Shown here: positions 11,205-19,360 of the stretch, piece by piece
Layout of the letters: every line of letters begins with the position of its first letter
Numbering within the stretch: position 1 is the stretch's first letter
NCBI RefSeq assembly: GCF_020524285.1
Contig: NZ_JAIVKX010000010.1
Span: 62,001-126,000, forward strand
From: Alloyangia pacifica
GTDB taxonomy: Bacteria > Pseudomonadota > Alphaproteobacteria > Rhodobacterales > Rhodobacteraceae
DNA: 64,000 nt
Reading direction: 5' to 3'
Translations under genes and position numbers: made by a program
The notes under the pieces: model-generated
Told to the model about the DNA's origin: nothing
Seen by the model: the letters and a program-made list of their open reading frames with translations, nothing else
The model's database searches: none

Positions 11205-12158
11205 ATGAGAGACATTCTGACCGTCACGCTCAATCCCGCGCTTGATCTGTCGACCACCACCGACCGCGTGGTGGCCGGCCCGAAGCTGCGCTGCGCCACA
11301 CCCAGCGTCGATCCCGGTGGCGGTGGCATCAACGTGGCGCGGGTGGCCGCCGAGCTTGGCGGCCCGGCGCGGGCTTTCCTGGCGCTCGGCGGGCCCACGG
11401 GCATGCGGCTCGAGGCGGCATTGGCCGAGCTCGGACTGCCGATGGTGCGGATGCGCGCCCCGGGCGAGACCCGCGAGAGCCTCGCGGTGCACGACCGGAA
11501 CCGTGGCGAGCAGTACCGCTTCGTCATGCCCGGCCCGGTCTGGAGCGAGGGCGACGTGCGCGATGCGCTCTCCTCGATCGCCAGCGCGGTGCACGCGGGC
11601 GGCATCGTGGTGCTCAGCGGCAGCCAGCCGCCGGGGGTGCCCGACGATTTTCCGGTCGAGCTTGCCCGGGCGCTGCGGGATCGCGAGGCACATCTGATCG
11701 TCGACACCTCGGGGCCGGTGCTGGAGCTTCTGGCACGCGGCACCGATCCGGCGCCGGCGGTGCTGCGGATGGACAGTCTCGAGGCCGAGGAGCTGGCGGG
11801 TCGGCCGCTGATGACCCGCGCCGACTCCGCTCGGTTCGCCGCCGAGCTGGTGGCGCGGGGCGCGGCCGAGCGGGTGATCCTCGCGCGCGGCGCGGATGGC
11901 TCGGTGATGGCCGGGCCGGACGGGCTCTGGCAGGTGAGCGCGGCCAAGGTCTCGGTGCTCTCGGCGGTCGGGGCCGGGGACAGCTTCGTCGGGGCCTATG
12001 CCTTCGGCATTTCCTCGGGCCTGAGCGCGCCGGAGGCACTGGCACTGGGCGCGGCGGCGGCCAGCGCGACGGTGACCACGCCCGGCACAACGCTTTGCAC
12101 CCGGGCCATGGTGCGCGGGCTCCTGGAGCAATGCGGGGCGAGCGAAATCCGGGGCTGA
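11205..12158 (+). CDS. PfkB-family sugar-phosphate kinase (1-phosphofructokinase/6-phosphofructokinase II type)
   Basis: The 317 residues show both PfkB signatures: the glycine-rich DPGGGGINVARV near 36-47 and AVGAGDSFVGAYAFG with catalytic D259. The N-terminus ILTVTLNPALDLS is characteristic of the FruK/LacC/PfkB branch, whose members phosphorylate fructose 6-phosphate, fructose 1-phosphate or tagatose 6-phosphate. No PTS or fructose genes are next to it, so 6-phosphofructokinase II or tagatose-6-phosphate kinase remain as likely as FruK. The gene appears monocistronic. Confidence 0.8.
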   Translation: MRDILTVTLNPALDLSTTTDRVVAGPKLRCATPSVDPGGGGINVARVAAELGGPARAFLALGGPTGMRLEAALAELGLPMVRMRAPGETRESLAVHDRNRGEQYRFVMPGPVWSEGDVRDALSSIASAVHAGGIVVLSGSQPPGVPDDFPVELARALRDREAHLIVDTSGPVLELLARGTDPAPAVLRMDSLEAEELAGRPLMTRADSARFAAELVARGAAERVILARGADGSVMAGPDGLWQVSAAKVSVLSAVGAGDSFVGAYAFGISSGLSAPEALALGAAAASATVTTPGTTLCTRAMVRGLLEQCGASEIRG

Positions 12159-12230
12159 CCGGGTTTTGCGGATGGCGGCGCGCGGCGCCGGAGCGATCCG
12201 TCGGCAGGCGAGATTGCTGACGGCCCGGTC

Positions 12231-12262
12231 AACGCCATGCGAATTCTTAACGTCATGCGAAT
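12231..12262 (+). repeat. Short direct repeat in the promoter region of the MBL-fold gene
   Basis: AACGYCATGCGAAT occurs twice (12231-12244 and 12249-12262), 18 bp apart, in a 223-bp gap that is otherwise unremarkable. Paired sites at this spacing can be activator half-sites. No regulator gene is adjacent. Confidence 0.35.
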
Positions 12263-12381
12263 ACGCGGATGTGATCATGCGTCAGGGGCCGCGTTCTGGC
12301 CTGATGGTTCGCGCGCGCTAGGCTTTCCGCTGGGGAAAGCGCCCAGACGCCCCCCGAGTCCCACAGGAGAGGAAGACGACA

Positions 12382-13311
12382 ATGGAGAAGGACAAGATCA
12401 CGCGCCGCGCCGCGATGACCTGCGCCGCAGCGCTGCCGATTGCCGCCGGTCTCGGCAGCACGGGGCCGGCCCGCGCGCAGGCGGCTCAGGGCCCGCAGGT
12501 GCCGCGCACCTACCGCGTGCCGCTCGGCGACTTCGAGGTCACCGCGATGATGGCGGGCACCCGCACCGTGCCCGATCCGCAGGGCACCTTCGGGACGAAT
12601 GCCAGCGAAGAGGAATTCGCCGAGGTCTCGAAGGCGGCGCATATCCCCACCGACAAGGCGCAGTTCTTCTTCACCCCGACTCTGGTCAACACCGGCAGCG
12701 CGGTGATCCTCTTTGACACCGGGCTCGACCCGGCCGGGATCGTCGCCGCGGTCGAGGCGGCGGGCTACGCGGCCGACGACGTGACCCACGTGGTGCTCAC
12801 CCACATGCACGGCGACCACATCGGCGGGCTCTCGGACGGCGGCACCCCGACCTTTGCCAATGCCGAACTGCTGGCCGGGCAGGAGGAATGGGATCACTGG
12901 TCCGCCGCCGGCAACGAGACCTTCGACGGCAAGGTGCGTCCGCTCGGGGACAGCTTCAGCTTCCTCACCACGGGCGGGCAGGTGGCACCGGGGATCACCG
13001 CCGTGCTCGCGCCGGGGCACACGCCCGGACACATGTGCTTCATGCTCGAAAGCGGCGGGCAGAAGATGATGCTGACCGCCGATCTGGCCAACCACTACGT
13101 CTGGTCGGTCGGCAAGCCGGACTGGGAGGTGCGCTTCGACATGGACAAGCAGCTCGCCGCCTCGTCGCGCCGCAAGATCCTCGGAACGCTGGCGGAAGAG
13201 AAGATCCCCTTCATTGGCTACCACATGCCGTTCCCGGCGATCGGCTATGTCGAGGCCGAGGGCGACGGTTTCCGCTATATCCCGCACAGCTATCAGTTGC
13301 TGATGACCTGA
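12382..13311 (+). CDS. Tat-exported metallo-beta-lactamase-fold hydrolase
   Basis: The 309-residue protein begins with a twin-arginine signal (ITRRAAMTCAAALPIAAG, cleavage near ARA-QA around residue 33), so it should be folded with its metals before export to the periplasm. The MBL zinc motif THMHGDHIGG spans H141, H143, D145 and H146, and further ligands are in GHTPGHM, TADLANH and the late GYHMPFP. The arrangement resembles AHL-lactonase and arylsulfatase-like members more than true beta-lactamases; the substrate is unknown. The gene is alone, preceded by a pair of direct repeats. Confidence 0.8.
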   Translation: MEKDKITRRAAMTCAAALPIAAGLGSTGPARAQAAQGPQVPRTYRVPLGDFEVTAMMAGTRTVPDPQGTFGTNASEEEFAEVSKAAHIPTDKAQFFFTPTLVNTGSAVILFDTGLDPAGIVAAVEAAGYAADDVTHVVLTHMHGDHIGGLSDGGTPTFANAELLAGQEEWDHWSAAGNETFDGKVRPLGDSFSFLTTGGQVAPGITAVLAPGHTPGHMCFMLESGGQKMMLTADLANHYVWSVGKPDWEVRFDMDKQLAASSRRKILGTLAEEKIPFIGYHMPFPAIGYVEAEGDGFRYIPHSYQLLMT

Positions 13312-13352
13312 ACGCGCCGGGCTGACCGGCGCGCCTGCATCGCCTAGAGGGC

Positions 13353-13382
13353 CTGTCCCACGCGCCCGTGGCGCCGGGACAG
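13353..13382. terminator. Stem-loop between convergent genes
   Basis: CTGTCCC (13353-13359) and GGGACAG (13376-13382) pair around a GC-rich loop that can itself fold through GGCGCC. No T-tract follows, so the terminator assignment is tentative. Confidence 0.4.
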
Positions 13383-13444
13383 TCTATCCGGTGCGCCTGT
13401 CGCGCGCGGGAAAGGCGAACTTGCGCGACTTTGCCGCGCGGGCC

Positions 13445-13996
13445 TCAGCGAAACGCCGGCCCGTGCGCCCAGATGGTCAGGGAATGGCGCTCGCCGCCGG
13501 TGACCGGCGTCACCCGGTGCAGCATGTAGGAGGGAAACAGCGTGGCGGTGCCGCGCTCTTTCTTTGCCGTGACGATGTGGTTCGAGGGCATGAGCTCCAG
13601 CGCGCCGCCCTCGTAGTCGCCCGCGTCCGAGAGCTGCACCACCATGGTCAGCTTGCGCCGCGCCGCGAGACGGCCCTCGCCGATGTCCGAATGCCAGTCG
13701 AAATGCCCCTCGCGCTCGGCGCCGTAGCGTGCCAGCTGCGCGCTCTCGTCGAAGGCGTCCAGCGCGAAATCGTAGGCGCCGCGGTTGGCATCGCGCACGA
13801 TCTCGATGATCCGGTCCATGACCCAGCCGGTGTCCTCGACGTCGTCGAGCCACACGAGGTCGGCGCGGCGCAGGTTGTGCGCGCGCTGCTGTCCCACGAG
13901 CCGCGCGTCCGAGGCCTCGGCGCCGCGCGCGATCTCGATGAGTCGGTTGCAGTCGGTCTCGGAAAAGGCCTGGGGGATGCTGTGGACGGTGATCAT
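13445..13996 (-). CDS. 2-oxoglutarate/Fe(II)-dependent oxygenase (prolyl 4-hydroxylase-like)
   Basis: The 183 residues contain the facial triad of the 2OG-Fe(II) superfamily: H102 and D104 in DWHSDIG, H160 in MLHRVTPV, and R170 in ERHSLTIW for the 2-oxoglutarate carboxylate. These enzymes hydroxylate protein side chains or small molecules, and the substrate here is unknown. AGGAGA sits 6 nt before the ATG at 13996; a longer frame to 14515 runs antisense through the next gene and is rejected. It is divergent from the zincin gene with a 180-bp gap. Confidence 0.85.
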   Translation of the reverse strand: MITVHSIPQAFSETDCNRLIEIARGAEASDARLVGQQRAHNLRRADLVWLDDVEDTGWVMDRIIEIVRDANRGAYDFALDAFDESAQLARYGAEREGHFDWHSDIGEGRLAARRKLTMVVQLSDAGDYEGGALELMPSNHIVTAKKERGTATLFPSYMLHRVTPVTGGERHSLTIWAHGPAFR

Positions 13997-14176
13997 GCGA
14001 CTCTCCTGGAAGCGGAGCGCGCAGCTAAGGCCGGGGGCGTGGAAAATCTGCGCCATTTGCGACGCGATATGCGGAAAGCGACCTGTCTTTGCGTCACCGA
14101 GGCCGGAGGTCTTCGCCGGGCGTCCGTTGTGCGGTTGCCCCTTTTCCAGCGCCGCCCGACGCGCCATATCGCTTGC

Positions 14177-14566
14177 ATGAAAGATCCCGATCTCGCCGCC
14201 TTCGAGACCCTGGCCCGCGCCGCGGTCGATGCCCTTCCCGAACCCTTCCGCGCCGCCGCCGCCGAGGTGGTGCTGCGCATCGAGGACTGGCCGCCGGACG
14301 AGATCCTGGACGAGATGGAGATCGACGATCCGCTTGATCTGACCGGGCTCTACGAGGGCATCCCGATGACCGAGAAATCCTCGAGCTGGCCCTCGCCCTA
14401 TCCCGACACGGTCTGGCTGTTCCGCGAGCCGATCCTGCAGGAGTGGCGCGAGCGGGACGACGTGACGCTGGAAGAGCTGGTCACCCATGTCACGGTGCAC
14501 GAGTTTGCCCACCACTTCGGCTGGTCCGACGACGACATCGCCAGCATCGACCGCTGGTGGGAGTGA
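14177..14566 (+). CDS. Small zincin-like metallopeptidase family protein
   Basis: The 129-residue protein has the HExxH zinc motif (H108-E109-F-A-H112, in VTVHEFAHHFG) near its C-terminus and the conserved acidic middle with a GLYEG segment, as in the minimal-zincin/DUF1025 family found widely in bacteria. The fold is known, but substrates are largely undefined. The ATG at 14177 follows an intergenic region; a longer in-frame extension to 13391 is antisense to the oxygenase gene. It ends 6 bp from the convergent glycosyltransferase gene. Confidence 0.8.
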   Translation: MKDPDLAAFETLARAAVDALPEPFRAAAAEVVLRIEDWPPDEILDEMEIDDPLDLTGLYEGIPMTEKSSSWPSPYPDTVWLFREPILQEWRERDDVTLEELVTHVTVHEFAHHFGWSDDDIASIDRWWE

Positions 14567-14572
14567 GACCGC

Positions 14573-15625
14573 CTAGGCGGTGACGCCGCTCTCGCGCAGC
14601 AGCGCGCGCATCCGTTCCACGAAGCGCTCGGCGCCCAGTTCGCCCTCGGCGGTCCGCTTCGCGGCGGCGCCGAGGCGCTGGCGCAGCGCAGGGTCGTCGA
14701 TGAGCGCGGTCAGCACCGCTTCGACCGCGCCGGGCTCGGTGACGTCCACACGCAGGCCATTCTCGCCGGGCTTCACGTATCCCGCCGAGCCGGCGTCGGT
14801 CGAGATCACCGGCACGCAGCCATAGGCCATGGATTCCACCGGCGCGAAGCCGAGCGGTTCGCGCACCGAGGGCAGGATGCAGATATCGGCCTGCCGGTAG
14901 AGGTCGGGCATCTGCTTGAAGGGCACGTTGGCGTGCAACTCGAGCCAGGGCTCGGCGGCGGCCACCTCTTCCAGCGCGGCGATCTGCGCGGCGTTGTGCA
15001 CCGGATCACCGGTGGTGCCCGCCAGCAGCAGCTTTACCTTGCCCGCGCGGCCCTGCGCCCGCAGCGCGTCGATCACCATGCCGTGGTTCTTGCGCGGGTT
15101 GTAGAGCTTGGCGACGCAGAGCACGGTCACCGGCCCATCGCCGCGCCGCTCCGGCACATCGGGCGCGGCGACGACCGGCCAGGGGATATAGCGCGCGCCC
15201 GTGTCGGGGCGGATCGCGGTGTCGAGCCCCAGCACCGGCGTCACCCGGCGCAGCGGCAGGCCCTGGAAACGACGGGTCAGTCGGCGCTTCAGCGGCTCGC
15301 GCCAATGGTAGGGGTTGAGGTCGTAGAACCAGGCGGGCACGCCATCGCGCCGGGCCAGCCGGGCCACGGCGCGGCGGTGCTGCGCGACGTTGCGCAGGAT
15401 CACCAGGTCGGGCTTCAGCGCGTCCCAGGCCGCGCGCAGCTCGGCGGGGTCGACGTGATCGGGAAACAGCCGCGGCGCGACGACGCTGTGATCCTCGGTA
15501 TTGCCCTGTCCACCGCCCCAGACCGCCACGTCGATCTCGGCGGCGTTCAAGGCGCGCGTCGCCTCCCAGAGGTTGGTGTGGAACCTCTGGACGACGAAAA
15601 GGACCCGGGGCCGCACCGCGCTCAC
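14573..15625 (-). CDS. Glycosyltransferase family 4 protein
   Basis: The 350-residue protein has a GT-B fold: an N-terminal acceptor domain (RVLFVVQRFHTNLW) and a C-terminal nucleotide-sugar domain with VAKLYNPRKNHG, then EPLGFAPVESMAYGCVPVISTDAG, which is the E-x7-E motif of GT4 enzymes. It probably adds a sugar to a surface or capsular glycan, but no other glycan genes are nearby. Its start overlaps the nadE stop by 4 bp (ATGA), so the two are co-translated, a chance pairing in functional terms as far as can be seen. Confidence 0.85.
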   Translation of the reverse strand: MSAVRPRVLFVVQRFHTNLWEATRALNAAEIDVAVWGGGQGNTEDHSVVAPRLFPDHVDPAELRAAWDALKPDLVILRNVAQHRRAVARLARRDGVPAWFYDLNPYHWREPLKRRLTRRFQGLPLRRVTPVLGLDTAIRPDTGARYIPWPVVAAPDVPERRGDGPVTVLCVAKLYNPRKNHGMVIDALRAQGRAGKVKLLLAGTTGDPVHNAAQIAALEEVAAAEPWLELHANVPFKQMPDLYRQADICILPSVREPLGFAPVESMAYGCVPVISTDAGSAGYVKPGENGLRVDVTEPGAVEAVLTALIDDPALRQRLGAAAKRTAEGELGAERFVERMRALLRESGVTA

Positions 15626-17280
15626 CCGTTGTCGCGCCAGCGGTTGGCGATCGGGTAGCGCCGGTCGAGCCAGAAGGCCTTTTGCGACAGCCGCGCGCCA
15701 GGGGCGGACTGGAAACGCTTGTATTCCGAGATGTAGAGCAGGTGCTCGACCTTCTTGGCATCGGCGCGGTCATAGCCCGCCGCGATGCAATCGTCGATCG
15801 AGCCGTCGCGATCGACGAGGATCTCGAGAATGCCGTCCAGCACCGGGTAGTCGGGCAGGCTGTCGCTGTCCTTCTGGTCCTCGCGCAGCTCGGCCGAGGG
15901 CGGCTTGGTGATGATCCGCTCGGGGATCACCTCGCCCTCGGGGCCCTTCATCCAGGGCCGCTGGTTCTCGTTGCGCCAGCGGCAGATGGCGAACACCCGG
16001 GTCTTGTAGAGATCCTTGATCGGATTGTAGCCGCCGGCCATGTCGCCGTAGATCGTGGCATAGCCGACCGAGACCTCGGACTTATTGCCGGTGGTCAGCA
16101 GCATTTCCCCGAACTTGTTCGACAGCGCCATCAGCAGCAGCCCGCGCAGGCGCGATTGGATGTTTTCCTCGGTGAGGTCCGGCTTCAGCCCCTCGAACAG
16201 CGGCGCCAGCGTGTTGGCGATGGCCGTGCGCCCCTCGGCGATCGGCACGAAGTCGTAGTGGCAGCCGAGGTTGGTTGCGCAGGCCTTGGCATCCTCGAGC
16301 GAATGCTCGGAGGTGTATTCAGACGGCAGCATCACGCAGCGAACGTTCTCGGCGCCGAGCGCATCGGTGGCGATGGTCGCCACCAGCGCCGAGTCGATAC
16401 CGCCCGACATGCCGAGCAGCACCTTGCCGAAGCCGGTCTTGCGGCAATAGTCGCGCAGGGCCAGCACCATGGCGTGGTAGTCCTGCTCCATCTCGCAGGG
16501 GTGCTGGACGAACTCGCCATCCTCGGCGCGCCAGCCTTCGGGGGTGCGCACCAGGTCGACGTGGGCGATGTCTTCCTCGAAGACGGGCAACTGCAGCGCC
16601 GCCTGGCCGCCGGGGTTCAGCACGAAGGAGCCGCCGTCGAAGATCTGGTCGTCCTGGCCGCCCACCATGTTGAGGTAGACCAGCGGCAGCCCGGTCTCGA
16701 CGACCCGCGCAACCATCTTGTTCAGGCGCGTCTCGTGCTTGTTGCGGCGGTAGGGCGAGCCATTGGGCACGAGCAGGAACTCGGCGCCGGTCTCGGCCAG
16801 CGTCTCGGCCACGTCCTCGTACCAGGCGTCCTCGCAGATCGGCGAGCCGATGCGCACGTTGCCCACCGCGTAGGGGCCGCCGATGGCGCCGCTGTCGAAG
16901 ACCCGCACCTCGTCGAAGACGCCGTAGTTCGGCAGGTGGTGCTTGAAGACCTGGGTGACGATGCGCCCGCCCCGGCAGATGAGATAGGCGTTGTAGAGCT
17001 CGGTGCCCTCGACCCAGGGGCAGCCGATCGCCAGGGCCGGGCCGTCGGCGCAGTCCTCGGCCAGCTTGCGCACCGCCGCCATGCAGTCGAGCGTGAAGGC
17101 GTGCTTCATCGGCAGGTCCTGCGCGTTGTAGCCGGCGATGAACATCTCGGGCAGGGCGACGAGCTGCGCGCCGGCCTCGCGGCCCTTTTCCCAGGCGGCC
17201 TTGGCCTTGGCGGCATTGCCGGCAAGATCGCCCACGGTCGGGTTGAGCTGCGCGAGGGTCAGGCGGAAACGGTCGGCCAT
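15622..17280 (-). CDS. nadE: Glutamine-dependent NAD+ synthetase
   Basis: This enzyme amidates deamido-NAD to NAD using ammonia from glutamine. The 552 residues contain an N-terminal nitrilase-type glutaminase domain (catalytic Glu in LPEMFIAGYN, Lys in FKHHLPNYG, Cys in GSPICEDAWY) and a C-terminal synthetase domain with the PP-loop GMSGGIDSAL. The start MADRFRLTLAQLNP at 17280 was chosen over an in-frame extension to 17328. It heads the nadE-glycosyltransferase pair and is divergent from the MORN gene; the 191-bp gap shows no recognisable site. Confidence 0.95.
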   Translation of the reverse strand: MADRFRLTLAQLNPTVGDLAGNAAKAKAAWEKGREAGAQLVALPEMFIAGYNAQDLPMKHAFTLDCMAAVRKLAEDCADGPALAIGCPWVEGTELYNAYLICRGGRIVTQVFKHHLPNYGVFDEVRVFDSGAIGGPYAVGNVRIGSPICEDAWYEDVAETLAETGAEFLLVPNGSPYRRNKHETRLNKMVARVVETGLPLVYLNMVGGQDDQIFDGGSFVLNPGGQAALQLPVFEEDIAHVDLVRTPEGWRAEDGEFVQHPCEMEQDYHAMVLALRDYCRKTGFGKVLLGMSGGIDSALVATIATDALGAENVRCVMLPSEYTSEHSLEDAKACATNLGCHYDFVPIAEGRTAIANTLAPLFEGLKPDLTEENIQSRLRGLLLMALSNKFGEMLLTTGNKSEVSVGYATIYGDMAGGYNPIKDLYKTRVFAICRWRNENQRPWMKGPEGEVIPERIITKPPSAELREDQKDSDSLPDYPVLDGILEILVDRDGSIDDCIAAGYDRADAKKVEHLLYISEYKRFQSAPGARLSQKAFWLDRRYPIANRWRDNG

Positions 17281-17471
17281 GAGCCACATCCTTTTGGTCA
17301 CATCCGCGTGCCCACATAGCAGAACCACGCCGGAGGGGAAGAAGCTGAGGGCAAAAGAGATTGTCAGCCAAGGGGGTGTTGTTTAGTTTCGCGGCGGCAG
17401 ACAGGCCGATTTCGGACAGATTTTCGGGGCAAAACAACAGGCATCCGGCACGCGGCCGGCAGGGAAGGCGC

Positions 17472-19010
17472 ATGAAGCTCTCAGGCAGAACCATCCTCAC
17501 GGCGGCGGCGATTGCGGCGCTGACCTATCCCGCTCTGGCGCAGGTCGAGGGCGGCGAGGTCCAGACCAAGCAGTACGATGACGGCGGGGTCTACGAGGGC
17601 ACCTTCCAGAACGGTCTGCAGCACGGCACCGGCACCTACCGGCTGCCCAACGGCTATGAATACACCGGCGACTGGGCCGAGGGCGAGATCCGCGGCGAGG
17701 GCGTCGCGCGCTTCCCCAACGGCTCGGTCTACGAGGGCCAGTTCGCCAAGGGCAAGCCCGAGGGCATCGGCCGCATCGTCTTTGCCGATGGCGGCACCTA
17801 CGAGGGCTCCTGGCTCGACGGCAAGATCACCGGCAAGGGCGTGATGCAATACGCCAACGGCATGCGCTACGAGGGCGCCTTCCGCAACGCGCTGCACCAC
17901 GGGCGCGGCGTGATGACCGGCCCCAATGGCTACCGCTACGAGGGCGACTGGGTGAACGGCGTCAAGCAGGGCAACGCCGAGATCGCCTATCCCGACGGCT
18001 CGGTCTACGAGGGTCGCGTCGCCAACGGTCTGCGGGATGGTCAGGGAAAGCTCACCATGCCCGACGGGTTGGTCTATGAGGGCACCTGGCGCGAGGGGCA
18101 GATCGACGGCGTCGGCACGCTTACCCAACCCAACGGCGATGTCTACGAGGGCGAGCTGGTCGACGGCCGCCGCGAGGGGCAGGGCAAGGTCACCTATGCC
18201 AACGGCGACATCTACGAGGGCCAGTTCGACAACGACCAGCGGCAGGGCACCGGCGCCTTCATCGGCGAGGATGGCTACCGCTACGAGGGCGACTGGGTCT
18301 CGGGCCAGATCGAGGGGCAGGGCAAGGTCACCTATCCCGACGGGTCTGTCTACGAGGGCGCCTTTGTCGGCGATCTCGCCAATGGCGAGGGCAAGATCAC
18401 CTATCCCGACGGCTCGACCTACGAGGGCGACTGGGTCGACGGGGTGATCGAGGGGCAAGGCGTGGCGCGCTACGCCAACGGCCTTGTCTACGAGGGCGAC
18501 TTCAAGAACGCCCGCAACGACGGGCGGGGGGTGATGACCTACCCCGACGGCTACCGCTACGAGGGCGACTGGCAGGACGGCCAGCGCCACGGCGAGGGCA
18601 CCGCCACCTATCCCGACGGCACGGTCTACACCGGCGCCTTCCGCGACGGTCAGCGCCACGGCCAGGGCACGATCACCATGCCCGACGGCTTCCGCTACGA
18701 GGGCGCCTGGGCGGCGGGCGAGATCGAGGGCGAGGGCGTGGCGACCTATGCCAACGGCGACGTCTACGAGGGCCACTTTGCCGACGGCAAGCGCCAGGGC
18801 GAGGGCACCATGCGCTATGCCACCGGCGAGGAAAGCACCGGCGAATGGGTCAATGGCGTGCTGACCACCGACACACCGGTACAGGACAGCGAACGCCCCG
18901 CCGAGGCGGCGGGAGACGGCGCCGAGGCTCCCGCCGACGAGGAGGCTCCCGCCGACGAGGAGGTGCCCGCCGAACCCGGCACGCCGGACGAGGCGCCCGC
19001 CACCGAATAA
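17472..19010 (+). CDS. Secreted MORN-repeat protein with acidic tail
   Basis: The 512-residue protein has a Sec signal peptide (residues 1-23, ending ALAQ), then 18 complete 23-residue MORN repeats of the form YEG-x-W/F-x2-G-x3-G-x-G-x3-YPDG-x2, plus a partial nineteenth, and an Ala/Pro/Asp/Glu-rich tail of about 40 residues. MORN arrays form elongated beta-hairpin ladders that bind lipids or partner proteins. With a signal peptide and no membrane anchor, this one should sit in the periplasm or outside. AGGGAAGG lies close before the ATG. The gene is monocistronic. Role unknown. Confidence 0.85.
   Translation: MKLSGRTILTAAAIAALTYPALAQVEGGEVQTKQYDDGGVYEGTFQNGLQHGTGTYRLPNGYEYTGDWAEGEIRGEGVARFPNGSVYEGQFAKGKPEGIGRIVFADGGTYEGSWLDGKITGKGVMQYANGMRYEGAFRNALHHGRGVMTGPNGYRYEGDWVNGVKQGNAEIAYPDGSVYEGRVANGLRDGQGKLTMPDGLVYEGTWREGQIDGVGTLTQPNGDVYEGELVDGRREGQGKVTYANGDIYEGQFDNDQRQGTGAFIGEDGYRYEGDWVSGQIEGQGKVTYPDGSVYEGAFVGDLANGEGKITYPDGSTYEGDWVDGVIEGQGVARYANGLVYEGDFKNARNDGRGVMTYPDGYRYEGDWQDGQRHGEGTATYPDGTVYTGAFRDGQRHGQGTITMPDGFRYEGAWAAGEIEGEGVATYANGDVYEGHFADGKRQGEGTMRYATGEESTGEWVNGVLTTDTPVQDSERPAEAAGDGAEAPADEEAPADEEVPAEPGTPDEAPATE
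17592..18860 (+). repeat. 69-bp tandem coding repeats (MORN array)
   Basis: Eighteen in-frame units of 69 bp encode the 23-residue MORN repeats. Units diverge at the nucleotide level, but YEGDW and YPDG blocks recur almost identically, so copy-number change by recombination is possible. Confidence 0.85.
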
Positions 19011-19072
19011 GGTCGGAACATCCTGCCCCTGCACGTGTTTTCCCCTAGGTAAAGCAACAGGGGGAAACCAAG

Positions 19073-19288
19073 ATGAGCAAGTTTCAGGTCGGAGAAATCG
19101 TCCAGTGGAACTGGGGCGCGGGAACCGCGCGCGGCAAGATCGCCGAACGCTTCGAGAAGCGGGTGACCCGGCAGATCGAGGGTGAGGAGATCACTCGGAA
19201 CGGCTCCGGAGACACGCCGGCCTTCCTGATCGAGCAGGATGACGGCGGCCGGGTCCTCAAGCTGGAGAGCGAGTTGGAGAAGACCTGA
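19073..19288 (+). CDS. DUF2945 (hypervirulence-associated TUDOR-domain) protein
   Basis: The 71-residue protein begins FQVGEIVQWNWGAGTARGKI and ends in LIEQDDGGRVLKLESEL, the small SH3/Tudor-like barrel of the DUF2945 family. Family members are short, cytosolic and of unknown function. A strong GGGGA ribosome-binding site lies 9 nt before the ATG. A copy of the stop-proximal repeat begins 13 nt after the stop. Confidence 0.8.
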   Translation: MSKFQVGEIVQWNWGAGTARGKIAERFEKRVTRQIEGEEITRNGSGDTPAFLIEQDDGGRVLKLESELEKT

Positions 19289-19301
19289 GCCGGCGGCGGC
19301 C

Positions 19302-19323
19302 CTTCTTCTCTTTCCAAATACGC
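19302..19323 (+). repeat. Stop-proximal dispersed repeat, copy 1
   Basis: CTTCTTCTCTTTCCAAATAC followed by GC, starting 13 nt after the DUF2945 stop in the sense orientation. Near-identical 22-nt copies occur at 41233-41254, 43459-43480, 49027-49048 and 58812-58833. This copy is not followed by the paired hairpins seen at two other sites. Confidence 0.75.
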
Positions 19324-19360
19324 ATCTCCCGCCCTCGCCGCCCCGCACGGCGCCGGGCTG

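Noticed and set aside
17592-18860. A regular 69-bp period that could suggest a CRISPR-like array
   Set aside because: Units are in-frame MORN codons, with diverged sequence and no unique spacers.
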